A program made the translations under genes and the position numbers. From positions 1 to 64,000 of the forward strand of contig CAJFSY010000007.1 of assembly GCA_904419785.1 (NCBI GenBank): 64,000 nt of DNA, read 5' to 3'. Each line of letters starts with the position of its first letter. Positions within the stretch are counted from its first letter, which is position 1. Below, piece by piece: positions 24,498 to 33,167 of this stretch. Source of the DNA: an uncultured Neglectibacter sp. (GTDB taxonomy: Bacteria; Bacillota; Clostridia; Oscillospirales; Acutalibacteraceae). The notes below the pieces were generated by a model. It saw only the letters and a list, made by a program, of their open reading frames with translations, ran no database searches and was not told where the DNA came from.

Positions 24498-25688
24498 ATG
24501 CCCGTCCGCCAGTTAATGAACAAAGATGAATTCTTGGAATGCGGAAAAATCGAAAGCATCGCATTCGCCTATTCCTGGGACCAGGAAGAAGCTAAAAAAG
24601 AATTGGAAAAACCTGACAGACAGCAAACGGTCACATTCGGACATTTCAACGAGGAAGGCACCCTTACCGCCTGCGTCATGCTGCCGGAATATCAAGTTCA
24701 TTATGAGGGAAGCCACGTACCCATGGTGGGCGTGGGAGGCGTGGCCTCTCTGCCGGAATATCGTTTCGGCGGTTCTGTGCGGCAAATTTTCCACACTGCT
24801 CTCCGCTGGATGTGGGATCAAGGCGCGGTGTTCTCCGCGCTATATCCGTTTTCCCACACCTACTACCGGAAATTCGGCTATGAACTGTGCCAGCTTTCCA
24901 CTCAATTTCAAATCCCTGCCCAAGCCCTTTCCCCATTCCGATGCACCTGCCAAGTGCGGATGTTCCAGCCGGGCCAGGACCTTTCTCCCCTTAAGGAAAT
25001 CTACAACGCCCACCTGGGACGGTACGCTCTCGCCGTTCAGCGGGAAGACACCCACTGGGAGAAGCTTTTGGGGAAAGACCCCTACAAAGAACGCAACTAT
25101 ACCTACCTGTTAGAGGAAGGCTCCCAGCCCTTGGCTTATATAGTTATGGGTGTTGAGGATGAGCCTTCCTCCAAAATCGGCAACATCAAGGAAGTGGCTT
25201 TCCGCTCCCCCGAAGGCCTGTTCCAAGTCTTTGGTATGTTGTACCGGTTGGCCGCCCAATATTCTTCCTTCCGCATGATCCTGCCCAGCGATGTTCCCAT
25301 CGCCGCCCTGCTGGAAGAAAGCTACGATTTGACCGCCACCCTTTCCGGCCATCCCATGGCCCGTGTCATCCGGGCGGACAAGGCGTTGGAGCACAAAGCA
25401 CCGGCGGAAGGGTCTTCCTACACCGTAGCGGTACAGGATGAAATCCTGACAGAAAACAGTGGTGTATTCCAAGTGTCAAACCACCAGGGCGCCGTATCCG
25501 TGAAAAAGCTGCCGGAAGGCTCCCCCGCTGACATCACACTGGATATACGGGTATTGGCCCAGCTGCTTCTGGGGTATCTTTCCCTGGAGGAAGCCCTCTA
25601 CAAACCGGGCGTGACCCTTTCTTCCAACCGGGAAACTTTGGAAAGCGTCTTTTCGAAAAAAGCCGTTTTCCTCACCGAATACTTCTAA
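24498..25688 (+). CDS. Eis-type GNAT acetyltransferase with SCP2-like C-terminal domain
   Basis: The 396-residue protein matches the Eis architecture: an N-terminal GNAT domain with VGVGGVASLPEYRFGGSVRQI (acetyl-CoA loop), SALYPFSHTYYRKFGYEL, a second degenerate GNAT domain, and a C-terminal SCP2-type domain with DITLDIRVLAQLLLGYLS. Mycobacterial Eis acetylates aminoglycosides and protein lysines; the substrate here is not known. The ATG at 24498 is chosen because AGGAGGAAA lies just upstream and a consensus promoter precedes it; the frame is open further upstream but that part overlaps the opposite gene. Confidence 0.85.
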   Translation: MPVRQLMNKDEFLECGKIESIAFAYSWDQEEAKKELEKPDRQQTVTFGHFNEEGTLTACVMLPEYQVHYEGSHVPMVGVGGVASLPEYRFGGSVRQIFHTALRWMWDQGAVFSALYPFSHTYYRKFGYELCQLSTQFQIPAQALSPFRCTCQVRMFQPGQDLSPLKEIYNAHLGRYALAVQREDTHWEKLLGKDPYKERNYTYLLEEGSQPLAYIVMGVEDEPSSKIGNIKEVAFRSPEGLFQVFGMLYRLAAQYSSFRMILPSDVPIAALLEESYDLTATLSGHPMARVIRADKALEHKAPAEGSSYTVAVQDEILTENSGVFQVSNHQGAVSVKKLPEGSPADITLDIRVLAQLLLGYLSLEEALYKPGVTLSSNRETLESVFSKKAVFLTEYF

Positions 25689-25820
25689 ACCGGCTAATGG
25701 CCTTTCCATTTGATTGTACCACGTTCTTCACCGGGATTCCAGGGGCGCTTTTTACTTTTTCGCCCTGTGCGCCATTGTAAAATTTTAGAAATGGATTTTT
25801 GAACAGAAAGGGGCGTGTTT

Positions 25821-26609
25821 ATGAAAATCACTGTTTTAGGCAGCTGTTCCGGTACCGAACCTATGCCGGGCCGCCACCAGACTTCCGTGGCGCTGGAAAC
25901 CGGCGGCAAGCTGTATTTTATCGACGCTGGAGAAAACGCCGGTTACGCTTCTTATCTGGCGGGCATCGACCAGCAAAAGACCGCCGCGATCTTCATCACC
26001 CACACCCATATGGACCACACCGGCGGCCTGCCTCATCTGCTGTGGAATTTTCGGAAAATCTGCACTCTTTCCCCAGAACATCAGGCCCAGATGGAAGGCA
26101 AAGTGATCCAGATCCACATACCTAACCTATCCGTGTTTGACGGGGTAATGGCTATGCTGCGGGCCAGCGAGGGCAATTACGAAACTGTATTCCACCTGGA
26201 CCCTCATTTGCTCCGGGACGGGGTGGCCTACGATCAAGATGGCTTCAAGCTCATCGCTTACCATAACCATCACCTGGGCGAACCTATTCCAGGACTTCCC
26301 TGGCTGAGCTACACGTTTGTGGTGGAAGCCGAAGGGAAAAAGGTGCTGTTTTCTGGGGACTTCCGGGACTTTTCTGAGATCGCCCCCCAGATGGAGGGTT
26401 GTGATCTTGTCTTTTTAGAGACAGGCCACCATACCGCCGCCGGGCTTTGCCAGGAGCTGAAAGATTCCGGCATCCAGGTGGGCAAAGTAGTTTTCTACCA
26501 TCACGGCCTAGCAATCCTCCACAACTTCGAAAGCGAGCTGGCCGCCGCCAAAGCCGTCCTGGGAGATCAGGTGGCGTTCTCCAACGACGGGTCGGTGTAT
26601 GAACTGTAA
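25821..26609 (+). CDS. Metallo-beta-lactamase-fold hydrolase
   Basis: The 262-residue protein has the MBL motifs: THTHMDHTGG (HxHxDH, about residue 72), an HLG His near 155, SGDFRD (metal Asp) and a C-terminal YHHG His. The N-terminus KITVLGSCSGTEPMPGRHQTS is like the RNase Z/phosphodiesterase branch of the fold, so a phosphodiester or similar ester is a plausible substrate, but no product can be assigned. The ATG at 25821 has AAAGGGG upstream. A single-gene unit with its own terminator. Confidence 0.85.
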   Translation: MKITVLGSCSGTEPMPGRHQTSVALETGGKLYFIDAGENAGYASYLAGIDQQKTAAIFITHTHMDHTGGLPHLLWNFRKICTLSPEHQAQMEGKVIQIHIPNLSVFDGVMAMLRASEGNYETVFHLDPHLLRDGVAYDQDGFKLIAYHNHHLGEPIPGLPWLSYTFVVEAEGKKVLFSGDFRDFSEIAPQMEGCDLVFLETGHHTAAGLCQELKDSGIQVGKVVFYHHGLAILHNFESELAAAKAVLGDQVAFSNDGSVYEL

Positions 26610-26616
26610 AGACAAG

Positions 26617-26650
26617 AAAAAGGTCTCCTACTAGGGAGACCTTTTTCTTT
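26617..26650 (+). terminator. Intrinsic terminator after the MBL hydrolase gene
   Basis: AAAAAGGTCTCC / GGAGACCTTTTT hairpin with a 6-base loop and a T run. The symmetric A/T runs mean it can also serve the opposite strand. Confidence 0.9.
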
Positions 26651-26716
26651 GCGCCCCAACGGGCGTTTTCTTTTGCTTCTTTTGAGAAAGGGCTATTTTC
26701 CACTATAGGAAGTCCC

Positions 26717-27745
26717 TTACACCTTCACTTTTCCTGACAGGATGTTCTTGTAGTCCTCCAAATTCTGCTGAAGCAGGGTGGGGGTGTCCAAACCATAGGG
26801 ACATTTGCTCTTGCACTGGTTACAGTGGAGGCAGTCCTCCACTTTCATCATCATGGCCTGGCTTTCAGGTGTCAGCCAGTTGGCGGAGGGGCTCCGGCGG
26901 ATCAGCTGGGACATGCGGGCGCACTGGTTGATGACAATCCCAGCGGGACACGGCATACAATACCCGCAGGCACGGCAGAAGTTGCCGATCAGCTCTTTGC
27001 GGTCCTTCTCGATAACAGCTTGAATCTCCGGGTCATCCATGGTGGGCGGATTTTCAATATAGCTGATGAACTCGTCCAGCTCTTCCTCCTTCTGCACGCC
27101 CCAGATGGGAAGTGCGTTATCGAACTTGGCCTGCCATGCGTAGGCCGCCGCGGAGTTGGTGATGAGCCCGCCGGAAAGCCCCTTCATGGACACAAAGCCC
27201 ACATTGTTCTCCTTGCACAGATTCACCAGGGCGATATCCCGGTCTGTGGCTAAGTAGCAGAAGGGGAACTGCAGCGTGTCATACAATCCGGAAGCCGCCG
27301 CTTCTTCGGCGACGTGCAGCCGGTGGTTGGTGATGCCGATGAACCGGATTTTTCCCTGGGCTTTGGCTTCCATCATAGCTTCATAAAGGCCGGCGCCGTC
27401 TCCGGGCTTGGGGCAGAATGACGGGTTGTGGAACTGGTACACGTCGATATAATCGGTTTTCAAAAGCGCCAGGCTAGTCTCCAGGTCTTTCCAAAAACCT
27501 TCAACCGTGGTGGAAGGCGTTTTGGTAGCGATGTAGATTTTTTCCCGCACATCGCTCAACGCCAATCCCATTTTCTCCTCGCTGTCGCTGTAGGAACGGG
27601 CGGTGTCAAAATAGGTGATGCCCGCGTCAAAGGCCTTGCGCAGCAATTTTCCGGCGTAGTCCGCGCCCACCCGCTGAATGGGCAGCGCCCCAAAGCCGTT
27701 TTTGTTCACGGTGATGCCTGTTCTTCCCAAAGTGACCGTTTGCAT
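26717..27745 (-). CDS. Aldo/keto reductase with C-terminal 4Fe-4S ferredoxin-like domain
   Basis: The 342-residue enzyme has an aldo/keto reductase barrel with the catalytic Asp/Tyr region (FDTARSYSDSEE), Lys in IATKTPSTT, and His in YQFHNPSF. It ends with two cysteine clusters: CRACGYCMPCPAG and CLHCNQCKSKCPYG, which are typical 4Fe-4S ligands. Proteins of this fused type are common in Clostridia and probably couple carbonyl reduction to ferredoxin-like electron carriers. The gene has its own promoter with a 19-base spacer (27836-27866), suggesting control by a MerR-family activator. No MerR gene is next to it. Confidence 0.88.
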   Translation of the reverse strand: MQTVTLGRTGITVNKNGFGALPIQRVGADYAGKLLRKAFDAGITYFDTARSYSDSEEKMGLALSDVREKIYIATKTPSTTVEGFWKDLETSLALLKTDYIDVYQFHNPSFCPKPGDGAGLYEAMMEAKAQGKIRFIGITNHRLHVAEEAAASGLYDTLQFPFCYLATDRDIALVNLCKENNVGFVSMKGLSGGLITNSAAAYAWQAKFDNALPIWGVQKEEELDEFISYIENPPTMDDPEIQAVIEKDRKELIGNFCRACGYCMPCPAGIVINQCARMSQLIRRSPSANWLTPESQAMMMKVEDCLHCNQCKSKCPYGLDTPTLLQQNLEDYKNILSGKVKV

Positions 27746-27835
27746 GGTAGAACCATCCTCTCCAAAAATTGTTATTAAAATGGCGCAGGCTGTAAAAAGG
27801 CCGGAAGAATGCGCCGCAGTTCACATGTTTTTGTC

Positions 27836-27866
27836 ATTATATCAGTTAAACTGCCCTTTAAGTCAA
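27836..27866 (-). promoter_or_regulatory. MerR-type promoter (19-base spacer) of the aldo/keto reductase gene
   Basis: On the minus strand TTGACT and TATAAT are separated by 19 bases. The spacer holds the inverted repeat TTAAA-N6-TTTAA. Over-long spacers with a central dyad are the hallmark of MerR-family activated promoters. Confidence 0.65.
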
Positions 27867-27879
27867 GGTCTCCCCATAG

Positions 27880-27905
27880 AAAAAGCCGTCCCAGCAGGGA
27901 CGGCC
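27880..27905 (-). terminator. Terminator of the peptide ABC/metallophosphoesterase operon
   Basis: Minus-strand GCCGTCCC-TGCT-GGGACGGC followed by TTTTT, 32 bases after the last gene. Confidence 0.9.
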
Positions 27906-27936
27906 AAAACCAAAGGATCACGAAAAGACCTTATAC

Positions 27937-28446
27937 TCATAAGTTGTTTTGCAGCCGATGCCGCAGTTCCTCAAAGGAAAGAGGCGCGTAATCCGTACGC
28001 TCTACCGAAACGCAAACACTGTGAGGGCTGGCGTCCCGGTAAGCGGGATTTCCGTGAACATGCCCAAACACGTTGGCGTAAGGCATGTTCCGGTTCACAT
28101 ACAGGGGCTCATGGGAAAGCATATAGAAACTTTCCCACACAACCGGCCAGGATACCGCTTCCGCGAAACCAAGGGCCCGCCATTCTTCCGGGGAACGATG
28201 CCGGTCGTGGTTGCCCAACACCAGCACCTTTTTCCCATGGAGCTTGGAGAGCAGCTCACGGTCCCCCTCTTCCCCCAGTGATGAAAAATCCCCCAAGTGG
28301 AAAACAGTATCCTCATCCCCCACTTTTTCGTTCCACCGGCCCATCATTTCCCGGTCCATTTCTTCCACAGAAGCGAAAGGCCGGTTTTCATACCGCAGGA
28401 TGGTTTCATCCCCAAAATGGGTGTCTGCCAGAAAAAAGACGCTCAC
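27937..28446 (-). CDS. Small metallophosphoesterase
   Basis: The 169-residue protein has all calcineurin-type metal motifs: LADTHFGD (D-x-H), HLGDFSS, LGNHDRH, LSHEPL and GHVHGN. Such compact enzymes are usually phosphohydrolases on nucleotides or phosphate esters. The start is a GTG that overlaps the stop of the larger phosphoesterase gene as GTGA, with GAGG about 10 bases upstream. An alternative longer N-terminus would run through the upstream gene and is not supported. Last gene of the operon. Confidence 0.85.
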   Translation of the reverse strand: MSVFFLADTHFGDETILRYENRPFASVEEMDREMMGRWNEKVGDEDTVFHLGDFSSLGEEGDRELLSKLHGKKVLVLGNHDRHRSPEEWRALGFAEAVSWPVVWESFYMLSHEPLYVNRNMPYANVFGHVHGNPAYRDASPHSVCVSVERTDYAPLSFEELRHRLQNNL

Positions 28447-29252
28447 AGCTCCATGACCTCCGCGGCTTTTGCGATTTGTTCCCCCAAGGTCTCCCCATCC
28501 TGGGGACGCCATTCGCTGTGATAGTTCAAACAGCGGCACATCCAGTGGATACCGTCTTTATCCAGACTTTTCCGGTAATGGACATGACCGCACACAGCAG
28601 CTTCCACCGGATAACGTCCATACAGCTCGCCCAGTTTCTGAGAGCCTAAAAAGGCGTTGAAATAGGACCAGTTGGCCATTTCGGGGGGCACGGTGAACTC
28701 CTTGATGGGCAGCATGTGGGTGACCATTACCAGCTTTTCGTCAGGATAAGCGGCCATGCGGGATTCCAGCCGGGAGAGCATCCACTGGCTGCGGCCCAGG
28801 TTGTCCCGGGTCCAGGCATTGCGCAGGGAATCCTGCCAGGTGCGCCCCGCCAGGGACATTTTCTCATACTCCTCAAAGGAATACCTGCCGCTGCCAAAAG
28901 AATAATCATACCAACCCGCGTCGCCGATGATCACCTTATCCCCTATCTTATAATCCCTGCCGCAAAGGCAATGCTCATCCTGGCAATAGCGGTCGTAAAT
29001 GGCGTCGATCTGGTTCGGGTCGCCTTGTGGCCCCCACAAATCGTGATTGCCAGGCACAAACAGCACTTTGGCACCCGAAAGCTGCTCGATCTCACAAACC
29101 GTATCCAATGTTTCCTGCTGCTTCTCGCTGATATCTCCAGCGATCACCACCACATGGGCGTTTTGCTCTTTCACATATCGGGCAAATTCCTTTGCCACAG
29201 GATACTCCCGGTTGATATCCACATGGATATCCGAAAGGAATACTGTTCTCAT
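28443..29252 (-). CDS. Metallophosphoesterase (calcineurin-like)
   Basis: The 269-residue protein shows SDIHVD, IAGDISE, VPGNHDLW, VTHMLP and CGHVHYR, the ordered metal-binding motifs of the family. Conserved YDYSF and WTRDNLGR segments are specific to this subgroup but I do not recognise a characterised member. It overlaps the ABC ATPase gene by 4 bases (ATGA) and the small phosphoesterase gene by 4 bases, so it is translated as part of the transporter operon. The two phosphoesterases may process an imported phosphorylated compound, which is inference. Confidence 0.85.
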   Translation of the reverse strand: MRTVFLSDIHVDINREYPVAKEFARYVKEQNAHVVVIAGDISEKQQETLDTVCEIEQLSGAKVLFVPGNHDLWGPQGDPNQIDAIYDRYCQDEHCLCGRDYKIGDKVIIGDAGWYDYSFGSGRYSFEEYEKMSLAGRTWQDSLRNAWTRDNLGRSQWMLSRLESRMAAYPDEKLVMVTHMLPIKEFTVPPEMANWSYFNAFLGSQKLGELYGRYPVEAAVCGHVHYRKSLDKDGIHWMCRCLNYHSEWRPQDGETLGEQIAKAAEVMEL

Positions 29253-30274
29253 TCTGTTTGTCCCTCCTGTTTCTCAGGCTCCGCTGCAGGGCGCAGACCC
29301 GTGCGTTCTTCTACCAAATGGCAGGCGCAAAACCGGCCGCCTTCAAATTCCCGTAAAGCGGGACGCTCTGTTTTGCACCGGTCGGTGCAGGCAAAGCACC
29401 TTGTATGGAAGGGGCAGCCCGCAGGGGGATGGGCTGGGCTGGGAAGGTCGCCGGACAAAATGATCCGGTCCCGGTCGCCGTCCACATCCATCGAAGCCGA
29501 AAACAGCGCTTGGGTATAGGGATGCAGCGGCATCTTGGAAATATCCTCGCCGTTTCCAAGTTCCACCAAGCCCCCAAGATACATGACGCCGATGCGGTCG
29601 GACACATAAGAAACCACGTTTAAATCGTGGGAAATAAACAAGTAAGTCAGGCCAAATTCCTCCCGCAAGTCCAAAAGCAGATTGAGCACTTGGGCTTGCA
29701 CGGATACGTCCAGGGCGGAAACGGGCTCGTCGCACACCACGAAATCCGGGTCAAGAATCAACGCGATGGCAATGGCCACACGCTGCCGCTGTCCGCCGGA
29801 AAGCTCGTTGGGCCAGCGGGTGCGGTAGCTGTCGTCCAGGCCCACGGCCTTTAAGACCTTCCCAACTTTTTCGTCCCGCTCCTGCTGGGTCTTGCCAATG
29901 CCATGAATCCGCAAGGGCTCTTCCACCAGCCAGCCAATGGTCTTGTTGGGATCAATGGAGGAATAGGGGTCCTGGAACACGATCTGCATCCGTTTGCACA
30001 GGTCTTTCCGCTCCCGGCGGGGGGGCCGGGTGATGTCCTGCCCTTGCAGGAATATCTTACCGGAAGTGGGGTCTAAAAGGTGTACCAGCATCTGACCAAA
30101 GGTGGATTTCCCACAGCCGGATTCCCCCACCAGGCCAAACACTTCGCCTTTTTGAATCTCTAAATCCATCCCATGGACCGCCAGCACCCGGTCTTTGCCC
30201 TGGCGGAATTCCTTGGTCAAGTTCCGGATTTCCAGAAGGGGCCCTGCTTTTTCTGTGCTTACCATACTGCTCAC
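29249..30274 (-). CDS. dppF: Peptide/nickel-type ABC transporter ATPase (DppF/OppF)
   Basis: The 341-residue ATPase has Walker A GESGCGKST, QIVFQDPYSSID (Q loop), signature LSGGQRQRVAIA, Walker B VVCDEPVSALD, and the oligopeptide-type C-terminus with the Cys cluster GCPFHTRCFACTDRC. It energises uptake with the second ATPase. The GTG at 30274 is preferred since it forms a GTGA overlap with the upstream stop and has GGAGG 10 bases upstream; an ATG at 30265 is the alternative. Confidence 0.9.
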   Translation of the reverse strand: MSSMVSTEKAGPLLEIRNLTKEFRQGKDRVLAVHGMDLEIQKGEVFGLVGESGCGKSTFGQMLVHLLDPTSGKIFLQGQDITRPPRRERKDLCKRMQIVFQDPYSSIDPNKTIGWLVEEPLRIHGIGKTQQERDEKVGKVLKAVGLDDSYRTRWPNELSGGQRQRVAIAIALILDPDFVVCDEPVSALDVSVQAQVLNLLLDLREEFGLTYLFISHDLNVVSYVSDRIGVMYLGGLVELGNGEDISKMPLHPYTQALFSASMDVDGDRDRIILSGDLPSPAHPPAGCPFHTRCFACTDRCKTERPALREFEGGRFCACHLVEERTGLRPAAEPEKQEGQTE

Positions 30275-31251
30275 AGTCCCAATTCCTCCTTCGCGTCCAC
30301 GCACAGCGCCATGTGGCCCTTATGCACCACCATGGGAGGCGTTTCTTTTTCACAGATATCCCGGCGCTTTTCACAGCGGTTGCAGAAGGGGCATCCGTGT
30401 TCAGAGCGATCTTCCAAAGCGGGAACTGTTCCGGGAATAGAGGTCAGCCGCTGGCCCCGTTTGTCCAAAGAAGGAATCGAAGCGATCAGCCCTTTTGTAT
30501 AAGGGTGCAGGGGATGGGCCAGCACTTCTTGGGTAGTGCCGCTTTCCACCACCCGGCCTGCATACATAATATATACCCGGCTGCACATCCGGCGGATGAC
30601 ACCCAAATCGTGGGAAATCAGCAGCACAGCGGTGCCCATCTTTTTGTTCATATCCCGGATAAGCTCCATGATCTGGGCCTGGATGGTCACGTCCAGGGCG
30701 GTGGTAGGCTCGTCGGCGATGAGCAGTTCCGGCTGGTTCACCAATGCCATAGCAATCATCACACGCTGGCGCATACCGCCGGACAACCGGTGGGGATATT
30801 CGTGATACAGCCGCTCCACATCGGGGAGCCCCACTTGGCGCATAACTTCCAGAGCCCGCTCCTTGGCCTCTTCTTTAGAAGCCCCATGGATGCGGGCGTT
30901 CTCACTGATCTGCTTGCCCACTTTCATCAGAGGGTTCAACGCGGTCATAGGCTCCTGGAAGATCATGGCGATATTGCGGCCGCGGTACTGGTTCCATTGT
31001 TCCTCCGAAAGGCCGCGCAGTTCCGAGCCGTCAAAGAGTATCTTCCCCTGGGCGATCTTGGCGTTTTGAGGCTGAAGGCCAATGGCCGACAAAGCGGTCA
31101 TGGTCTTGCCGCAGCCGGATTCCCCCACCAGAGCCACCATTTCTCCCGGCTCGATACGCACGCTGGTGTCCCGCACCGCGTGGCAGGTCTTGTTCAGGTC
31201 AAAGTCTACAGTCAAACTCTCGATAGAGAGCACCGGGGATTTATCTGCCAT
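30271..31251 (-). CDS. dppD: Peptide/nickel-type ABC transporter ATPase (DppD/OppD)
   Basis: The 326-residue ATPase has Walker A GESGCGKTM, MIFQEPMTALNP, signature LSGGMRQRVMIAMAL, Walker B LLIADEPTTALD and the C-terminal Cys cluster GCPFCNRCEKRRDIC. It pairs with DppF in a heterodimer. The ATG has AGGAGGTGA upstream and overlaps the DppC gene by 11 bases. Confidence 0.92.
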   Translation of the reverse strand: MADKSPVLSIESLTVDFDLNKTCHAVRDTSVRIEPGEMVALVGESGCGKTMTALSAIGLQPQNAKIAQGKILFDGSELRGLSEEQWNQYRGRNIAMIFQEPMTALNPLMKVGKQISENARIHGASKEEAKERALEVMRQVGLPDVERLYHEYPHRLSGGMRQRVMIAMALVNQPELLIADEPTTALDVTIQAQIMELIRDMNKKMGTAVLLISHDLGVIRRMCSRVYIMYAGRVVESGTTQEVLAHPLHPYTKGLIASIPSLDKRGQRLTSIPGTVPALEDRSEHGCPFCNRCEKRRDICEKETPPMVVHKGHMALCVDAKEELGL

Positions 31252-32071
31252 GCTGTGTCACCTCCTGAAGCGCGTCGCCAATAAGGTTGAACCCCATCAC
31301 CAGCAGGGTAATGGCCAAGGCGGGCACTAGCACATACCATCCGGCTTTGAGTATCTCCCCCTGGGCCTCGCTGAGCATTTTTCCAAAGCTGGGGGTAGGA
31401 GGTTGGATACCCAAACCCAGATAGCTCAAACCAGCCTCGCTCATGACAGCGCCGGCAAAGCCCAAGGAACTGGTGACGATCAGTTCCGGCACGATGTTTG
31501 GCAGAATATGCCGGAAGATGATCCGGCCATCCCCAGCGCCTCTGGATCGTGCCGCCTTGATAAATTCCGCGTCCCGGTATTTGATAAAACCGCTGCGGGA
31601 GATACGCGCGAACCGGGGAATGGACATGACGCCCAACGCCAGGATCAAGTTCTGCATACTGTTGCCGAACACCGCGATGAGCATCAGCGCCAAAAGCACC
31701 CCGGGAAACGCCATTTGCGTATCGATGAGCTTCATGATGATCTCGTCAATTTTTCCGCCGTAATACCCGGCAATAGCCCCGATGGCCCCACCTACGATCA
31801 GCCCGAAAACCACCGTCAACGCCCCCACCAGAAAGGACACCCGGGTGCCTTCCATAATGCGGCTTAAAATATCCCGGCCGAACTGGTCAGTGCCCAAGGG
31901 ATGGGCCGGGGAAAAGAATTGCAGCGCGTTTTCCGTGTCCATGGCGTTGGGATCGTAGGGCATGTAGAAGAACCCTACCAGCATGATAAGCACCATCAGG
32001 CACACCATGGAACTGCCAAGGATGAAATTCCGGTTGCGCAGGCACTTTTTCAATATGATACTAAAACGCAA
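31241..32071 (-). CDS. dppC: Peptide-type ABC transporter permease (DppC/OppC)
   Basis: The 276-residue permease has an N-terminal transmembrane helix, the HPLGTDQFGRDILSRI motif that marks DppC, and five more helices. The cytoplasmic EAA loop reads EFIKAARSRGAGDGRIIFRHILPN. It starts with TTG, with GGGAGG 10 bases upstream. Part of the five-gene transporter set. Confidence 0.92.
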   Translation of the reverse strand: MRFSIILKKCLRNRNFILGSSMVCLMVLIMLVGFFYMPYDPNAMDTENALQFFSPAHPLGTDQFGRDILSRIMEGTRVSFLVGALTVVFGLIVGGAIGAIAGYYGGKIDEIIMKLIDTQMAFPGVLLALMLIAVFGNSMQNLILALGVMSIPRFARISRSGFIKYRDAEFIKAARSRGAGDGRIIFRHILPNIVPELIVTSSLGFAGAVMSEAGLSYLGLGIQPPTPSFGKMLSEAQGEILKAGWYVLVPALAITLLVMGFNLIGDALQEVTQHGR

Positions 32072-32089
32072 AATGATGTCCCTCCCTTT

Positions 32090-33034
32090 TTACTTCAACC
32101 GGATGCGGGGGTCGATGACGGAATACAGCACATCCACCACAAAGTTGCACACCACCACGATGATGGCCAGATACAGCACCAATCCTTGGATCAAAGGTAA
32201 GTCCCGGGAATTGATGGAGGTGGACACCAGCTTGCCGATGCCCGGCAGAGAAAACACATTCTCAATGATGATGCTTCCCCCCAGCACATCGGTGATGATC
32301 ATGCCGAAAATGGTCAGCACGGGGATCAGGGAGTTGCGCAGCACATGGCCCCGCAAGATCTTTTGGGAAGGGACGCCCTTGCTTTGGGCGGTTTTCACAT
32401 AGTCTTGGCGTTCCTGCTGGGTAACGCTGACCTTCACATAGCGGATCAGCACAGCCGCGGAACCAAAGGCAATGGCCACAGAGGGCAGGATCAGGCTTTT
32501 CACGCAGGCCACAGGGTCCTGGGTAAAGGGCGTATAACCCATAGAGGGCAGCCACCCCAGATTCACGGAAAAAATATTGATCAGCAAAACCGAAAAGCAG
32601 AACGCGGGCACCGAAAGGCCCAGCTGGGAAAGCATGGACACCGGCAAGGCGTAAGGCTTCTTGCTGTGATGCGCAAGCCAAATTCCAACGGGAATCCCCA
32701 CAACAGCGGTAAGGATCAACGCGAACACCGCCAGCTGCACCGTTACCCCAAAGGCGTTGCCGATCAACTGGGAAACAGGCTGGTGATAGCGGTAAGAAGT
32801 GCCCAGGTCTCCGCGAAGCACACCGCCGATCCACTCTAAAAAGCGGATAGGCAAAGGCTTATCCAGACCCATAGACTGGTGAAGCTGTTCAATTTGCAGC
32901 GGGTCCGCGTCTACACCCAGAATGACCAGCGCCGGGTCGCCGGGCAGAATTTGGAACACCGCGAAGGTGAGGATGGACACCAGGAACAGGGTGACTAAAA
33001 ACCCCGCTACTTTTCGGACATAATAGTAGACCAT
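32090..33034 (-). CDS. dppB: Peptide-type ABC transporter permease (DppB/OppB)
   Basis: The 314-residue permease has six transmembrane segments, the N-terminal ILPGDPALVILGVDA region and the EAA loop DYVKTAQSKGVPSQKILRGH. The C-terminal NFVVDVLYSVIDPRIRLK is typical of DppB. It forms the channel with DppC. A 133-base gap with a stem-loop separates it from the binding-protein gene. Confidence 0.92.
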   Translation of the reverse strand: MVYYYVRKVAGFLVTLFLVSILTFAVFQILPGDPALVILGVDADPLQIEQLHQSMGLDKPLPIRFLEWIGGVLRGDLGTSYRYHQPVSQLIGNAFGVTVQLAVFALILTAVVGIPVGIWLAHHSKKPYALPVSMLSQLGLSVPAFCFSVLLINIFSVNLGWLPSMGYTPFTQDPVACVKSLILPSVAIAFGSAAVLIRYVKVSVTQQERQDYVKTAQSKGVPSQKILRGHVLRNSLIPVLTIFGMIITDVLGGSIIIENVFSLPGIGKLVSTSINSRDLPLIQGLVLYLAIIVVVCNFVVDVLYSVIDPRIRLK

Positions 33035-33127
33035 ACGCGATCTTTTCCTTTCCCACAGTGGAAGGGCCGCCCGGGCTATCCGGCCCGGAACGGCCCCTGT
33101 TCCTGCTCATATGGCGGCCCCGAAGCG

Positions 33128-33145
33128 CCGGATGGACACATCCGG
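33128..33145 (-). other. Stem-loop between the binding-protein and permease genes
   Basis: CCGGATG-GACA-CATCCGG, a perfect 7-bp hairpin with no T run on the minus strand, lies 23 bases after the binding-protein stop. Such hairpins often protect the 3' end of an abundant binding-protein mRNA within an operon. GC-rich repeats (GGGCCGCCCGGG and CGGCCCGG) follow in the same gap. Confidence 0.5.
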
Positions 33146-33167
33146 GAGCCTGTTCTCTCAGGGGGAC

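Noticed and set aside
23985..25688. A longer version of the Eis-like protein starting at 23985
   Set aside because: The extra N-terminus lies antisense to the NifX-like gene, while a consensus promoter and AGGAGG lie directly before the ATG at 24498.
30313..31284. Repeat-rich His frames opposite dppD/dppF
   Set aside because: His-rich translations are typical shadows of ABC ATPase genes read on the other strand.
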